This document shows positions 16,768 through 25,836 of a stretch of 47,285 nucleotides of DNA, in pieces (within the stretch, counting starts at the first letter, position 1; each line of letters starts with the position of its first letter). Position numbers and translations under genes: made by a program. This DNA is from Selenomonadaceae bacterium (GTDB lineage: Bacteria > Bacillota > Negativicutes > Selenomonadales > Selenomonadaceae). The notes beneath the pieces are model-generated. The model was not told the origin of the DNA. It worked only from the letters and a program-made list of their open reading frames with translations, and ran no database searches. Location of the stretch: assembly GCA_017518105.1 (NCBI GenBank), contig JAFWWC010000043.1, positions 1 to 47,285 on the forward strand, written 5' to 3'.

Positions 16768-17580
16768 TTGGGCACAGCAAGAGAGAGTTTGAAATCAGCA
16801 CGACGAATCGTGATAAAGGTCGGGACGAGCACGCTGGCGCACGCCGACACCGGCAAGCTGAACTTGTACAGGATAGAACATTTGATAAGGGAGATAGCCG
16901 ACCTGCACAACGCGGGAAAAGAAATAATCTTCGTAAGTTCTGGGGCAATCGCGGCGGGCATGAATAAGCTTGGGATAAAAGTTAAGCCGCAGACCATTCC
17001 AGAGAACCAGGCGTTGGCGGCGATTGGTCAAGGCGTCCTCATGCACATCTACGAAAAATTTTTCGCGGAGTATGGTCAGACAATCGGGCAGATACTCTTG
17101 ACTAAGGAAAACGCCGTCGACGAAGAGGCTCGCGCTAATTCCCGCAACTCATTGAGCACAATACTAAGCATGGGAGCTATCCCGGTCATCAACGAAAATG
17201 ACGCGGTCGGCGTCGACGAAATCCGAATCGGCGACAACGATAACCTGTCCGCAATCGTAGCCGCGATGATTAATGCCGAGGTGCTGATTATCCTAAGCGA
17301 CATTGACGGGCTTTACACTGGCAATCCGAACGTCGATAAATCGGCGCGGCTGATTGACGAGGTGGCGGAGATTGATTCGGAGATTGAACGCATTGCCGGA
17401 GGCGCGGGCACTAAGCTTGGGATAGGCGGCATGTTTACTAAGATTCAAGCGGCGAAGTTGGCAACCTCAAACGGTGTGACTATGCTAATCGTCAACGGCT
17501 CAACGAACGGAAATTTGCGGCGGGCGTTAAGCGGAGAATCAATCGGTACAATCTTTCCAAGGAGGGTGCGTCATGACTAA
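16768..17580 (+). CDS. proB: Glutamate 5-kinase (short form without PUA domain)
   Basis: First enzyme of proline synthesis, phosphorylating glutamate. 270 residues: only the amino-acid-kinase domain, with VIKVGTSTLAH at the N-terminus, SSGAIAAGM, INENDAVGVDEI and GIGGMFTKIQAA. The C-terminal PUA domain of E. coli-type ProB (about 100 residues) is absent. TTG start chosen because AAGGAAG lies 8 bases upstream; the GTG at 16759 overlaps that site. proA is 3.1 kb downstream, separated by two inserted genes, which is unusual. Overlaps the NlpC/P60 gene by 8 bases. Confidence 0.94.
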   Translation: MGTARESLKSARRIVIKVGTSTLAHADTGKLNLYRIEHLIREIADLHNAGKEIIFVSSGAIAAGMNKLGIKVKPQTIPENQALAAIGQGVLMHIYEKFFAEYGQTIGQILLTKENAVDEEARANSRNSLSTILSMGAIPVINENDAVGVDEIRIGDNDNLSAIVAAMINAEVLIILSDIDGLYTGNPNVDKSARLIDEVAEIDSEIERIAGGAGTKLGIGGMFTKIQAAKLATSNGVTMLIVNGSTNGNLRRALSGESIGTIFPRRVRHD

Positions 17581-18895
17581 GCAACTGATAGCGTGGCTCA
17601 TGTTCGCGCTTATGATGTTCTCGGCGAGCGCGCAGGCGGGCATTTCCATTCAAGACAACCGGGCGACCGCAGATTATTGGGCGGGCAAGAACAAACCGGG
17701 TGAGGCGGTCTTCGTGGCGACGGCTGATTTGGATATGCTCAACCTGCAGATTCGGCAGAAAAGCTCCAATACAATCGTCGACCTAGCCAGCTACCCCGAA
17801 AAAGTTTATACGCAGTGGATGACTAATAAAATCACCGCGACGATGACGCTTGGCGGCTTTGATAAGCCCGAACTCCCGACGCTCTTCAAAAACGGCGCGG
17901 CTTTAACGGAGTTCAGCTACACGCAAGCTAGAAAAAATTGCGGACTGGACGCCTTGCCCGCCGTGTGCGAAGTTCGCTACGCCTTGACGACTGATAGAAC
18001 AAACATTAGACTTTTGCCGGAGGAGGCGGGCTGGTTCGAGAGCAAAGACGATACCCACTACGACCAACTGCAAGCGACGGTTCTAGACCCAAGCGAGCCA
18101 GTCGCCGTCTTAATCGACAGCCAAGATAAAGAATTCGTCTTCGTGGAGTCTCGGATGTATGCGGGCTGGGTTAAGCCTTCCGCGCTTGCCTTCACAGATA
18201 AGGCGACCTGGCAGAAATACGTTGCCCCGCAAAATTATCTGACCGTTATCGCGAGCCGCAAGACAATTCCTCAAGGCAAGGCGTTCTATCAAATGGGCGG
18301 CAAGGTTCTGTTAAGGGCGGCTGACTTGCAGAAGGACGGCTCGTGGGCAATCACCATGCCGACCCTCGACGCGAATGGAACTTTCCTTGAGCAAGGCTTC
18401 AACATTCCGAACGATAACGGCGTTGTCAAAGGTGCGTTGGCTTGCTCGGAAAATAATTTAATTCGGCAGGCGTTCAGGTTCCTCGGCGAAGATTACGGTT
18501 GGGGCGGTTTGGAAAAGAACGTCGATTGCTCAAGTTACGTGCAAGATGTTTATCGCTCCGTCGGGATTGAATTGCCCCGCGACACTTCTAAACAGGAAAA
18601 GGCAATGGCGCGTTCAATTTCCCTTAAGAACATGACACGCGACCAAAGGCTTGAGATTATCAAGAAGTCTAAGCCGGGTTCGTTGCTGTTTACGGCGGGG
18701 CATGTCATGCTTTACCTTGGCAATGACGAGAACGGAGAACCTATCGTAATTCACGCGCTGAGCAGTTACTTTACCTTCGAGGACGGCAAAACCCTTAAGC
18801 ACTACGTCCGCAAAGTTGTCGTCAGCGATTTGCACTTCCAGAACAAGGACAAGATAGAAATGATTGACAGGTTAACGAGCGTCGGGAATTTCTAA
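17573..18895 (+). CDS. NlpC/P60 peptidoglycan hydrolase with SH3-like domains
   Basis: Exported cell-wall endopeptidase (440 residues). Signal peptide at 1-22 (ending ASAQA-G), SH3b-like region in the middle (about 130-290) and a C-terminal NlpC/P60 domain with the catalytic triad C319 (VDCSSYVQ), H377 (AGHVMLYLG) and H394 (VIHALSS). Such enzymes cut stem peptides of peptidoglycan. ATG within the last codons of proB (8-base overlap), so it is translationally coupled to proline synthesis, an odd pairing. Confidence 0.9.
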   Translation: MTKQLIAWLMFALMMFSASAQAGISIQDNRATADYWAGKNKPGEAVFVATADLDMLNLQIRQKSSNTIVDLASYPEKVYTQWMTNKITATMTLGGFDKPELPTLFKNGAALTEFSYTQARKNCGLDALPAVCEVRYALTTDRTNIRLLPEEAGWFESKDDTHYDQLQATVLDPSEPVAVLIDSQDKEFVFVESRMYAGWVKPSALAFTDKATWQKYVAPQNYLTVIASRKTIPQGKAFYQMGGKVLLRAADLQKDGSWAITMPTLDANGTFLEQGFNIPNDNGVVKGALACSENNLIRQAFRFLGEDYGWGGLEKNVDCSSYVQDVYRSVGIELPRDTSKQEKAMARSISLKNMTRDQRLEIIKKSKPGSLLFTAGHVMLYLGNDENGEPIVIHALSSYFTFEDGKTLKHYVRKVVVSDLHFQNKDKIEMIDRLTSVGNF

Positions 18896-18896
18896 A

Positions 18897-20660
18897 ATGG
18901 AAAAGCAGGACAAGCTAATCGCTAGACTGTTCAAGGACACTCTGATAATCTTCCTGCTGTCAATGTTCGTCTCGACAATCGGCTACGTAATCGACGGCAT
19001 AATTACGGGCAGTTTCCTCGGCACGGAAGCAATCGCGGCGTTCGGGCTGACGATGCCTTATCAGAGGTTCGTAACGATTTTCCCCGCCGTAATCGTCCTC
19101 GGAATGCAAGTTCTTTGCAGTAAAGCTTTGGGCAGAGGAGACTTGCGCGAGGCGAACGAAATTTTTTCCTTGGCAATGGTTGCGGCGTTGAGTATCGCAA
19201 TCCTTCTGATGGGCGGCACGCTCCTATTCCCTGAACAATTAGCGGACATTCTCGACGCTGAGGAAAGTCTCGGAGCGATTCGCAGGCTAACGATTGACTT
19301 TATTCAGGCTTATGCGTTCGGGTTGCCGGCAATAACGTCGGTCATACTCTTGCCGATAATGCAACTGGACAACGACAGACGACGCATGGTAATTTCAGCG
19401 GCGACGTTTGCTATCTGCGACATTGTGGGCGACTTGCTAAACGTCTTTGTACTCGACGGCGGACTTTGGGGCATGGGCATTGCTACGGCGGTTAGTCATT
19501 GGATTGCGGCGGGCGTCTTGCTTATGCATTTCCTCAAGCCCGATTCAAGCTTCAAGTTCCTGCCCAAAGCCGTGAGCCTAAGACATTTCCGCCAGATGAT
19601 TCTAATCGGGCTACCAGTGATTCTGGGACGCGGCACGGCGGTTTTGCGGATTGCGTTCTTTACGAGAATGTCAGTTGTGTTGGCGGGCGAAGTGGGCGTT
19701 GCTGCCTATGCTGTGCTAGAAAATTTTTCGGGACTGCTGGAGATAATCCCTAGGGCTCTCGGCGCGTCGACGCAAATGATTGGCGGAATTCTAATCGGCG
19801 AACAAGACCGCAACTCAATCCTAAGGCTCATGAAACTCGCGCTGAAATCTTCGCTGATAATCTCCTTGATGATGACGGTGGGCGTATTTTTAGGAGCACC
19901 GCTAATCGCGAACCTTTACACGCAAGACATAGACGTAACGACTTATCAGACGACGCTTGAAGGACTGCAACTGGCGATAGCGTTCTTGCCGCTTTGCACA
20001 GTCGGGATAATCTTCCAGTACTACTATCAAGCTTGCGGACGGTTTCGACTGGTGAGTAGCTTAACGATAGCTGGCAATGTCGGATTCATCGTGCCGATAG
20101 CCTTGCTCTTGACGGCGCACCTTGGACTTGACGGACTGTGGCTTGCCTTCCCGCTGAGCTACGCCGCGTTCCTGCTCGTAATATTCGTCATGACGTGTCG
20201 GCACTGCGGAAGGATAACCTTTAGGCTTGAAGATTATCTGCTACTACCTGAAGACTTCGACGTAGCCAACGATAAGCAACTCAATATAACCGTCACGAGC
20301 AAGGCTGAAGTCTTAGGGCTTTCGGAAAGGACGCAAAACTTTTGTGAGGCAAGCGGCATCGACTCGCGGCGCAGTATGTTCGCGGGCATATGTATTGAGG
20401 AGATGGCGGGCAACATTGTCGATTACGGCTTCGAGGACGGAAAGAATCATTTCGTAGACGTGCGAATCATCGTCAAGGGCGAGCAGGTTATAATCCGAAT
20501 GCGCGACGACTGCCGACCTTTTGACCCGAAAAAGCAAGCTGAGATTCATAACCCCGAAGACCACGCGGCGCATATCGGGATACGGCTTTGCAAGAAGATT
20601 TCTACGGAGTTCGATTACGTCAATGTTTTGAAGCTGAACAACCTGATTATAAAAATTTAA
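18897..20660 (+). CDS. MATE-family transporter fused to an RsbW-like (GHKL) ATPase domain
   Basis: 587 residues. Residues 1-435 form a MATE-type exporter with about twelve hydrophobic segments (for example SMFVSTIGYVIDGIITGSFL near the N-terminus). After a linker, residues 470-587 look like an anti-sigma-factor/serine-kinase HATPase domain: E501-E502-x3-N506 (N-box, EEMAGNIVDYGF), D537-D538-x4-D543-P544 (RDDCRPFDP, G1-like box) and IGIRLCKKIS. MATE proteins normally stop at about 450 residues. The ATPase core residues are present, so nucleotide binding is plausible. Starts one base after the NlpC/P60 stop; transported substrate unknown. Confidence 0.82.
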   Translation: MEKQDKLIARLFKDTLIIFLLSMFVSTIGYVIDGIITGSFLGTEAIAAFGLTMPYQRFVTIFPAVIVLGMQVLCSKALGRGDLREANEIFSLAMVAALSIAILLMGGTLLFPEQLADILDAEESLGAIRRLTIDFIQAYAFGLPAITSVILLPIMQLDNDRRRMVISAATFAICDIVGDLLNVFVLDGGLWGMGIATAVSHWIAAGVLLMHFLKPDSSFKFLPKAVSLRHFRQMILIGLPVILGRGTAVLRIAFFTRMSVVLAGEVGVAAYAVLENFSGLLEIIPRALGASTQMIGGILIGEQDRNSILRLMKLALKSSLIISLMMTVGVFLGAPLIANLYTQDIDVTTYQTTLEGLQLAIAFLPLCTVGIIFQYYYQACGRFRLVSSLTIAGNVGFIVPIALLLTAHLGLDGLWLAFPLSYAAFLLVIFVMTCRHCGRITFRLEDYLLLPEDFDVANDKQLNITVTSKAEVLGLSERTQNFCEASGIDSRRSMFAGICIEEMAGNIVDYGFEDGKNHFVDVRIIVKGEQVIIRMRDDCRPFDPKKQAEIHNPEDHAAHIGIRLCKKISTEFDYVNVLKLNNLIIKI

Positions 20661-20676
20661 AAAGGAAGCGATGGAG

Positions 20677-21933
20677 ATGTTATTCATGAAAGAGCATGTG
20701 ACAAAGCAGGCTCGACGAGCAAAGGAGGCGTCGCGGCTTTTGGCGTGCTTGCCCCTGGAAGTTCGCAACGGGGCATTGCTGGCTATGGCGTGGGACTTAG
20801 AAGCTCGGCAAGATGAAATTTTGGAAGTCAACGCCAAAGAGGTCGCGGCGGCACGAGAAAATACTACGCGCCCGAACATGATTGACAGACTGATTTTGAC
20901 GCCCAAGAGAATTGCAGACATGGCGGAGGGCATTCGGCAAATCGTCCGGCTCGATGACCCGATTGGCAAGCTTGACTTTGAAGTCACCCGCCCGAACGGT
21001 TTAAAGATTCGCCGCGTGCGTGTACCCTTTGGCGTCGTGGGCATGGTTTATGAGGCTCGCCCGAACGTCACGGCGGACGCGATTGCCCTTTGCATTAAGT
21101 CGGGCAATGCTTGTATCCTGCGCGGCGGCTCGGAGGCGATTCGCACCAATAAAAAAATCGTCGACATCATGAAGGAGGCGGCTGAGGCTAATGGCATTCC
21201 GCCCCGTTCGATTGAGTTCATCAGCATTCTCGACCGTGATTCAGTCGTCGTCATGTGCAGGCTTCGCAAGCTAATCGATGTGATTATCCCTCGCGGCGGC
21301 GCAGGTTTGATTCAGCGTATCATTGAGCACAGCACCGTTCCTGTTATCGAGACTGGCACCGGCGTCTGTCACACGTTCATTGATAAGACTGCGAATCAGG
21401 ACATGGCGATTAAGGTTTGCATGAATGCTAAGACCTCGCGCCCGTCGGTGTGCAACGCTATGGAAACTTTGCTTATTCATGAAGACATTGCCGAAGAGTT
21501 CTTACCTAAGATTGCGGCGGCTATGACGGAGGCGGGCGTTGAGTTGCGCGGCGACGAGGCTTGCAGAGAAATTTTCCCCGACATGAACGAGGCGACCGAA
21601 GACGATTGGACGACCGAATACAACGATTTGATTCTGTCGGTTAAGATTGTCGACGACGTGGACGCCGCGATTGCTCACATAAACACCTACGGCACCGCAC
21701 ATTCAGACGCGATTATCACTGAGGACAAAGCCAACGCCACGAAGTTTGAACAGATGATTGACTCGTCGACGGTTTATGTTAATGCCTCTACGCGATTCAC
21801 TGACGGCTTTGAATTCGGCTTGGGCGCGGAGATTGGTATCAGCAACCAAAAACTGCACGCCCGCGGACCGATGGGGCTTGAGGCTCTCACGACGACGAAA
21901 TATCTTGTGGAAGGCGACGGGCAGATTAGATAA
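20677..21933 (+). CDS. proA: Gamma-glutamyl phosphate reductase
   Basis: Second enzyme of proline synthesis, reducing glutamyl-5-phosphate to the semialdehyde with NADPH. 418 residues, aldehyde-dehydrogenase fold, catalytic Cys in TSRPSVCNAMETLL, and the family block VPFGVVGMVYEARPNVT. The ATG at 20677 is favoured since AAGGAAG lies 8 bases upstream, the same spacing as in proB; an ATG at 20671 is nearly on top of the site. The stop overlaps the next small gene (TAATG). Confidence 0.95.
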   Translation: MLFMKEHVTKQARRAKEASRLLACLPLEVRNGALLAMAWDLEARQDEILEVNAKEVAAARENTTRPNMIDRLILTPKRIADMAEGIRQIVRLDDPIGKLDFEVTRPNGLKIRRVRVPFGVVGMVYEARPNVTADAIALCIKSGNACILRGGSEAIRTNKKIVDIMKEAAEANGIPPRSIEFISILDRDSVVVMCRLRKLIDVIIPRGGAGLIQRIIEHSTVPVIETGTGVCHTFIDKTANQDMAIKVCMNAKTSRPSVCNAMETLLIHEDIAEEFLPKIAAAMTEAGVELRGDEACREIFPDMNEATEDDWTTEYNDLILSVKIVDDVDAAIAHINTYGTAHSDAIITEDKANATKFEQMIDSSTVYVNASTRFTDGFEFGLGAEIGISNQKLHARGPMGLEALTTTKYLVEGDGQIR

Positions 21934-22073
21934 TGGGCTACCTTCGCACGCTTAGAAATTATTTGCGCACGCCCAAGGCTCGCCATGACTTCAAAAACTA
22001 CGCCCGCGCCCTTTGCATGATTCTTTTAACGGCACTTATAATCTTTGTAATTCTTAGGAGGTGGACGGCTTGA
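21933..22073 (+). CDS. Small single-pass membrane protein of 46 residues, unknown role
   Basis: The proA stop overlaps an ATG (TAATG), opening a 46-residue frame that ends in a TGA overlapping the nadD start (TTGA). The N-terminal half is basic (YLRTLRNYLRTPKARHDFK) and the C-terminal half is one hydrophobic span (ALCMILLTALIIFVIL) ending in RRWTA, so a membrane-anchored protein with positive flanks. It fills the whole proA-nadD gap exactly, which argues for a real coupled gene. I do not recognise the family. Confidence 0.6.
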   Translation: MGYLRTLRNYLRTPKARHDFKNYARALCMILLTALIIFVILRRWTA

Positions 22074-22672
22074 AGATTGGGATAATGGGCGGAACCTTCG
22101 ACCCGATTCACCTAGGACATTTGGCGACGGCGGAGGCTGTGCGCGAAAGCTTTGCACTCGACGAAATTTTATTTATCCCCGCTGCCCGCCCGCCACATAA
22201 ACTAGGCAAGCTCGTAACGGACGAACAGCACCGCTTAGCGATGACGACTTTGGCGACGCAATCAAATAAATTCTTCCGCGTCTCGGATATGGAACTCAAA
22301 CGCAAGGGCTTATCCTACACCCTCGACACGATGAACGAACTGCATAAAACTTTTGGACGCTCAACGGAATTATTCTTTATAATCGGCGCAGACTCATTGG
22401 CGGATTTATTCAAGTGGCACGCCGCCCGCGAACTTGTGGAGAAGTGTCACTTCATAGCGACGACGCGGCAGGGTGTGGACGTGGAATTCTCAGCGGTGGA
22501 AAGTTTCTTCGGCTCGGCGGCAAGGGAACATATCCATCGCGTGACGACACCGGGCTTAGAAATTTCTTCTACAGACATTCGCGACAAAGTCAGGTGCGGT
22601 CGTTCAATAAAATATCTCGTGCCGGAAGTCGTCGAAAACTACATATTGAGAGAAGGGCTGTATCGTGACTAA
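22070..22672 (+). CDS. nadD: Nicotinate-nucleotide adenylyltransferase
   Basis: Makes deamido-NAD from NaMN and ATP. 200 residues, nucleotidyltransferase fold with GGTFDPIHLGH (residues 7-17), the phosphate-binding motif, and the C-terminal ISSTDIR motif. TTG start: AGGAGG ends 8 bases upstream, while the GTG at 22061 lies in that site. Followed by an 8-base overlap with the glycosyltransferase-like gene. In many Firmicutes nadD is followed directly by yqeK; here a gene intervenes. Confidence 0.95.
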   Translation: MKIGIMGGTFDPIHLGHLATAEAVRESFALDEILFIPAARPPHKLGKLVTDEQHRLAMTTLATQSNKFFRVSDMELKRKGLSYTLDTMNELHKTFGRSTELFFIIGADSLADLFKWHAARELVEKCHFIATTRQGVDVEFSAVESFFGSAAREHIHRVTTPGLEISSTDIRDKVRCGRSIKYLVPEVVENYILREGLYRD

Positions 22673-23867
22673 TCTGGATTATCTTTACGACAAGGAGGCA
22701 GTCAAAGGGCTTTTCGGCTTAGATTATTTCAGCGGCAAGGAATTGGGCTTCCGAACTATAGAACGCGGCACGATTCTTCCGCACAACCACACCGGCGACG
22801 ACGGCAAGTGGACGTGGCTTGGGCTGGGCGGCATTGTCGATAGCAACGGCGAGTTCATCAAGGAAAGTTTTATCCATACGGGGGTTGGCGGCGCGTATAA
22901 GCCGGAATCAGTCCTTAAGAGTCCAAAGACCGTAATTTATCTGGGCATCTCCTATTACATCTGGGGGCATTGCTTGACGGATAACATTCGGCGGCTTTGG
23001 TTCTTGAAAAGCGAGTTCATGGAGCAATTCAAGAACTGCCCGATTGTCTACATTGCCTGGGATAAGTACGACATTGAGTATCAGCAAAATTTTAAGCGAT
23101 TGCTTGAGATTTTGGGCGTGGACGTCAGCAGGTTGCAAAAGATAACTCAGCCGACGCAGTTTGATAAGATTATTCTGCCCGACGAGGCTTTTTACGTTGA
23201 CAACAGAAGAAGATTCACCAAGGAATATTGCGAAATGATTGAACGGGTTCGAGACTTTGCTTTGAAGAATCGGACGCCAGTCGCCAACAAGAAGGTTTAT
23301 TACTTCCACGGGCGCAATCAGATTGGGGAAGAGCGGCTCGCGCAATATTTCAAGGCAAAGGGCTACAAGATAATTCCGCCGGAAAATCTCACACTCGACG
23401 AGCAACTGAATTGGCTGATAAACTGCGAAAGCTTTGCCTCGACGCTGGGTTCTTGTGCGCACAATTCTATTTTCCTACGCGACGGCACGGAGACGATTTT
23501 TATTCCCCGCTCCTCTGACCGGTTCACGGTTTATCAGCAGGCATTGAATCAAATCCGCCCACTGAAGGATTTCTACGTTGATTCGTCGATGTCGGTGTTC
23601 AATCAAGCGTTCGGGGTGTATTGCTATATAGTCAGTCGGCAGCTGAAAGAGTTCTTCGGCGACAAGTGGGCAGGCTACGACGAAGGCGACTTCAAGATTT
23701 TTCTGCGATACGTCAAATCTTCTTTGGATAATGGCGTCGTCGTCAATCCGAAGATAAAGTCTTCTTACGATAAAATTCTGCCGGACTTCCTAGCTCAGCT
23801 TAAACAACACAAAGATTTGATTGCGGTTTATGACTTGCCGCCTGATTGGGAGAAAGCTTTATCATGA
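22665..23867 (+). CDS. GT61/DUF563-like glycosyltransferase
   Basis: 400 residues resembling glycosyltransferase family 61 (DUF563): a GISYYIWGHCLTDNIRRLWFL block near residue 95 (compare the NYGHWLxDNLPRL type) and SFASTLGSCAHNSIFL near 265 (compare PHGAGLTN type). No membrane segment is visible, so it is probably cytoplasmic. GTG start within the end of nadD, ATGA overlap with yqeK. Substrates unknown. Its insertion between nadD and yqeK is unusual; the LCP protein downstream suggests a cell-wall glycan link. Confidence 0.65.
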   Translation: MTNLDYLYDKEAVKGLFGLDYFSGKELGFRTIERGTILPHNHTGDDGKWTWLGLGGIVDSNGEFIKESFIHTGVGGAYKPESVLKSPKTVIYLGISYYIWGHCLTDNIRRLWFLKSEFMEQFKNCPIVYIAWDKYDIEYQQNFKRLLEILGVDVSRLQKITQPTQFDKIILPDEAFYVDNRRRFTKEYCEMIERVRDFALKNRTPVANKKVYYFHGRNQIGEERLAQYFKAKGYKIIPPENLTLDEQLNWLINCESFASTLGSCAHNSIFLRDGTETIFIPRSSDRFTVYQQALNQIRPLKDFYVDSSMSVFNQAFGVYCYIVSRQLKEFFGDKWAGYDEGDFKIFLRYVKSSLDNGVVVNPKIKSSYDKILPDFLAQLKQHKDLIAVYDLPPDWEKALS

Positions 23868-24430
23868 CGATAGACCAAATGCGTCGCGAGCTTCAACGGC
23901 GACTCAAGAAAAGTAGATTTGCGCATTCAATCGGCGTGGCGAACACTGCCGTTAAGCTTGCAAAAAGATTCGGCGTGGACGAGACTAAAGCTTACGTTGC
24001 TGGACTCCTTCACGATTGTGCAAGGGAATTCGAGAACGACGAACTGCCCGCACAAGCAAAAGCACGCGGTATAGAAATCGGCGAGGTCGAACGGGAAATG
24101 CCTTTGCTCCTGCACTCGTACATTGGAGCCAAGATGATTCATGAGATTTACGGCGTGGACGATGCGGCGATTGCTCAAGCGATTTGGCGGCACACGGTCG
24201 GCGCGGCGGATATGACACGGCTCGACAAGATTATTTACTTCGCGGACATGATTGAGCCGAACAGAGATTATCCCGGCGTGGAAAAGCTCCGTGCCCTTGC
24301 CGAGACCGCCGACCTTGACGAAATTTTATTGACGGCGTTGAGTGAGTCTATAATCTTCGTCGTGCAAAAGAATTCACTGGTTCACCCCGAAACCGTCGCC
24401 GCCCGAAACTTTCTCCTTTTGAACAAGTAA
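23864..24430 (+). CDS. yqeK: YqeK-family HD hydrolase (probable Ap4A hydrolase)
   Basis: Metal-dependent HD phosphohydrolase, 188 residues; family members cleave diadenosine tetraphosphate symmetrically to ADP. Visible ligands: H in RFAHSIGVA, HD in GLLHDCARE, H in LLHSYIGAKMI, H in IWRHTVG and D in IYFADMIEPNRDYPG, the last a YqeK signature. ATG in the stop of the GT61 gene (ATGA). Position after nadD and before rsfS is conserved in Firmicutes. Confidence 0.92.
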   Translation: MTIDQMRRELQRRLKKSRFAHSIGVANTAVKLAKRFGVDETKAYVAGLLHDCAREFENDELPAQAKARGIEIGEVEREMPLLLHSYIGAKMIHEIYGVDDAAIAQAIWRHTVGAADMTRLDKIIYFADMIEPNRDYPGVEKLRALAETADLDEILLTALSESIIFVVQKNSLVHPETVAARNFLLLNK

Positions 24431-24448
24431 GGAAATGAGCGGAACTTT

Positions 24449-25468
24449 ATGGCTAACGAAACCAAGAACAACATAGAAAAGAAACGCAAAAGTATGAGGC
24501 GTAGGCGCAGGATAAAAGCCTTCCGCCTAGTTTTTGCGTTGGTGATTTTGTGCTTGATTGGTTCCGCGATTTTATTTGTCGGCTTCAGTGTGTATAATGC
24601 GGGCGTGCGTGTCTACAATGAGTTCGTCGAAATGTACAAAGGCTACAACGACCGCCGGACGGCTCGCGTTGGCTCGGCTGACCCGAAATTTGAAGGCTAC
24701 ACGAATATTTTAATTCTCGGCGTGGACGACAGCCAACGGCAAGAGGCGGATACGGTTTTGGTTCTGAGTTTTTCCAACGACACCGGCAACAGCAGGATTA
24801 TCGGCATACCCCGCGACACGTGGATAGCGACCCGCAGTTATTCAGGCAGGCTCGGTTCTCTTTACGGTTGGGGCGGCGCAAGTACCGTCGTCCGTGAAGT
24901 TTCTAAGCTCTTGGGCATTTCGATTCATCAATACATAATCATCGACATGAAGACGTTCGCGGATTTGATTGACACGCTCGGCGGGCTTGATATTTACGTC
25001 GAAGAGAATATGGACTATGACGACGAGGTAGCGGGCTTGTCGATTCATATTCCGCAGGGCTATCAGCATTTGTCAGGCGAGGAAGTGCAAAAGTATCTAC
25101 GCTACAAGGGCGAGAAGCTCGGCGACGTGGGGCGCGTGCAACGGCAGCAGAAGTTTATCAAGGCGTTGTATGCAAAGGTTCTGCAACTCGACACGATACC
25201 GAAGCTACCAGCCATTGCCGACATTTTCCGCAACCGAATGGAGACCAGCGCGGAGATTTTCGACTCAGCACACCTAGCGAACGTCCTAAGGAAGATGAGC
25301 TCCGACCCGCCGATAACGATTATGATACCAGGTTCAGAGAATGTGGACGGGGCATGGGTTCCGAACGTCGCTGAACTTCAAACGCGAATGAGTGAACTTT
25401 TCCCAATGCAGGATATGATTCAGCAATCCGACGCGGGCGACGCAGACAGCGAAGCCATTGGCGATTAA
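24449..25468 (+). CDS. LytR-CpsA-Psr (LCP) family cell-wall glycopolymer ligase
   Basis: Membrane enzyme that attaches polymers from undecaprenyl-phosphate carriers to peptidoglycan. 339 residues: basic N-terminus (MRRRRRIK), one transmembrane span near 27-48, then the LCP domain with ILGVDD, GIPRDTW (catalytic Arg), and the R-x-x-RQQ-type block VGRVQRQQKFI. In a diderm the attached polymer is unclear. Sits in the conserved nadD-yqeK-lytR-rsfS cluster. Confidence 0.92.
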   Translation: MANETKNNIEKKRKSMRRRRRIKAFRLVFALVILCLIGSAILFVGFSVYNAGVRVYNEFVEMYKGYNDRRTARVGSADPKFEGYTNILILGVDDSQRQEADTVLVLSFSNDTGNSRIIGIPRDTWIATRSYSGRLGSLYGWGGASTVVREVSKLLGISIHQYIIIDMKTFADLIDTLGGLDIYVEENMDYDDEVAGLSIHIPQGYQHLSGEEVQKYLRYKGEKLGDVGRVQRQQKFIKALYAKVLQLDTIPKLPAIADIFRNRMETSAEIFDSAHLANVLRKMSSDPPITIMIPGSENVDGAWVPNVAELQTRMSELFPMQDMIQQSDAGDADSEAIGD

Positions 25469-25491
25469 AAATTTTTTTGGAGGTATGACAC

Positions 25492-25836
25492 TTGAAGACA
25501 TTCGATTTGGCAAGAAAGATTTGCAAGGCGGCGAGCGACAAGAAGGCTAGCGAAATCATAACGATGGACATGCGCGGCGTTATGTTCTCGACGGATTACT
25601 TTGTCATTTGCTCGGCGCAGACGGCTACTCAAGTTCGGGCGATTGCCGACAACATTGAGGAGGAGCTTGACAAGGAAGGGATTCATTTCAGCCACCGCGA
25701 AGGCTATCACGAGGGCGAGTGGATTCTTCTGGATTATGGCGACGTGGTTGCGCACATCTTCAAAGAGGAGAACCGGCAATACTACGCCTTAGAGCAACTT
25801 TGGAGCGAGGCGAAGATAAAGCTTTATGAAGAATAA
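25492..25836 (+). CDS. rsfS: Ribosomal silencing factor RsfS
   Basis: Binds ribosomal protein L14 and blocks 50S-30S joining in poor growth. 114 residues, standard length, with IITMDMRG, TDYFVICSAQTATQVRAIA and GEWILLDYGDVVAHIF family blocks. TTG start with GGAGG 8 bases upstream. Overlaps the next gene by 11 bases. Confidence 0.95.
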   Translation: MKTFDLARKICKAASDKKASEIITMDMRGVMFSTDYFVICSAQTATQVRAIADNIEEELDKEGIHFSHREGYHEGEWILLDYGDVVAHIFKEENRQYYALEQLWSEAKIKLYEE

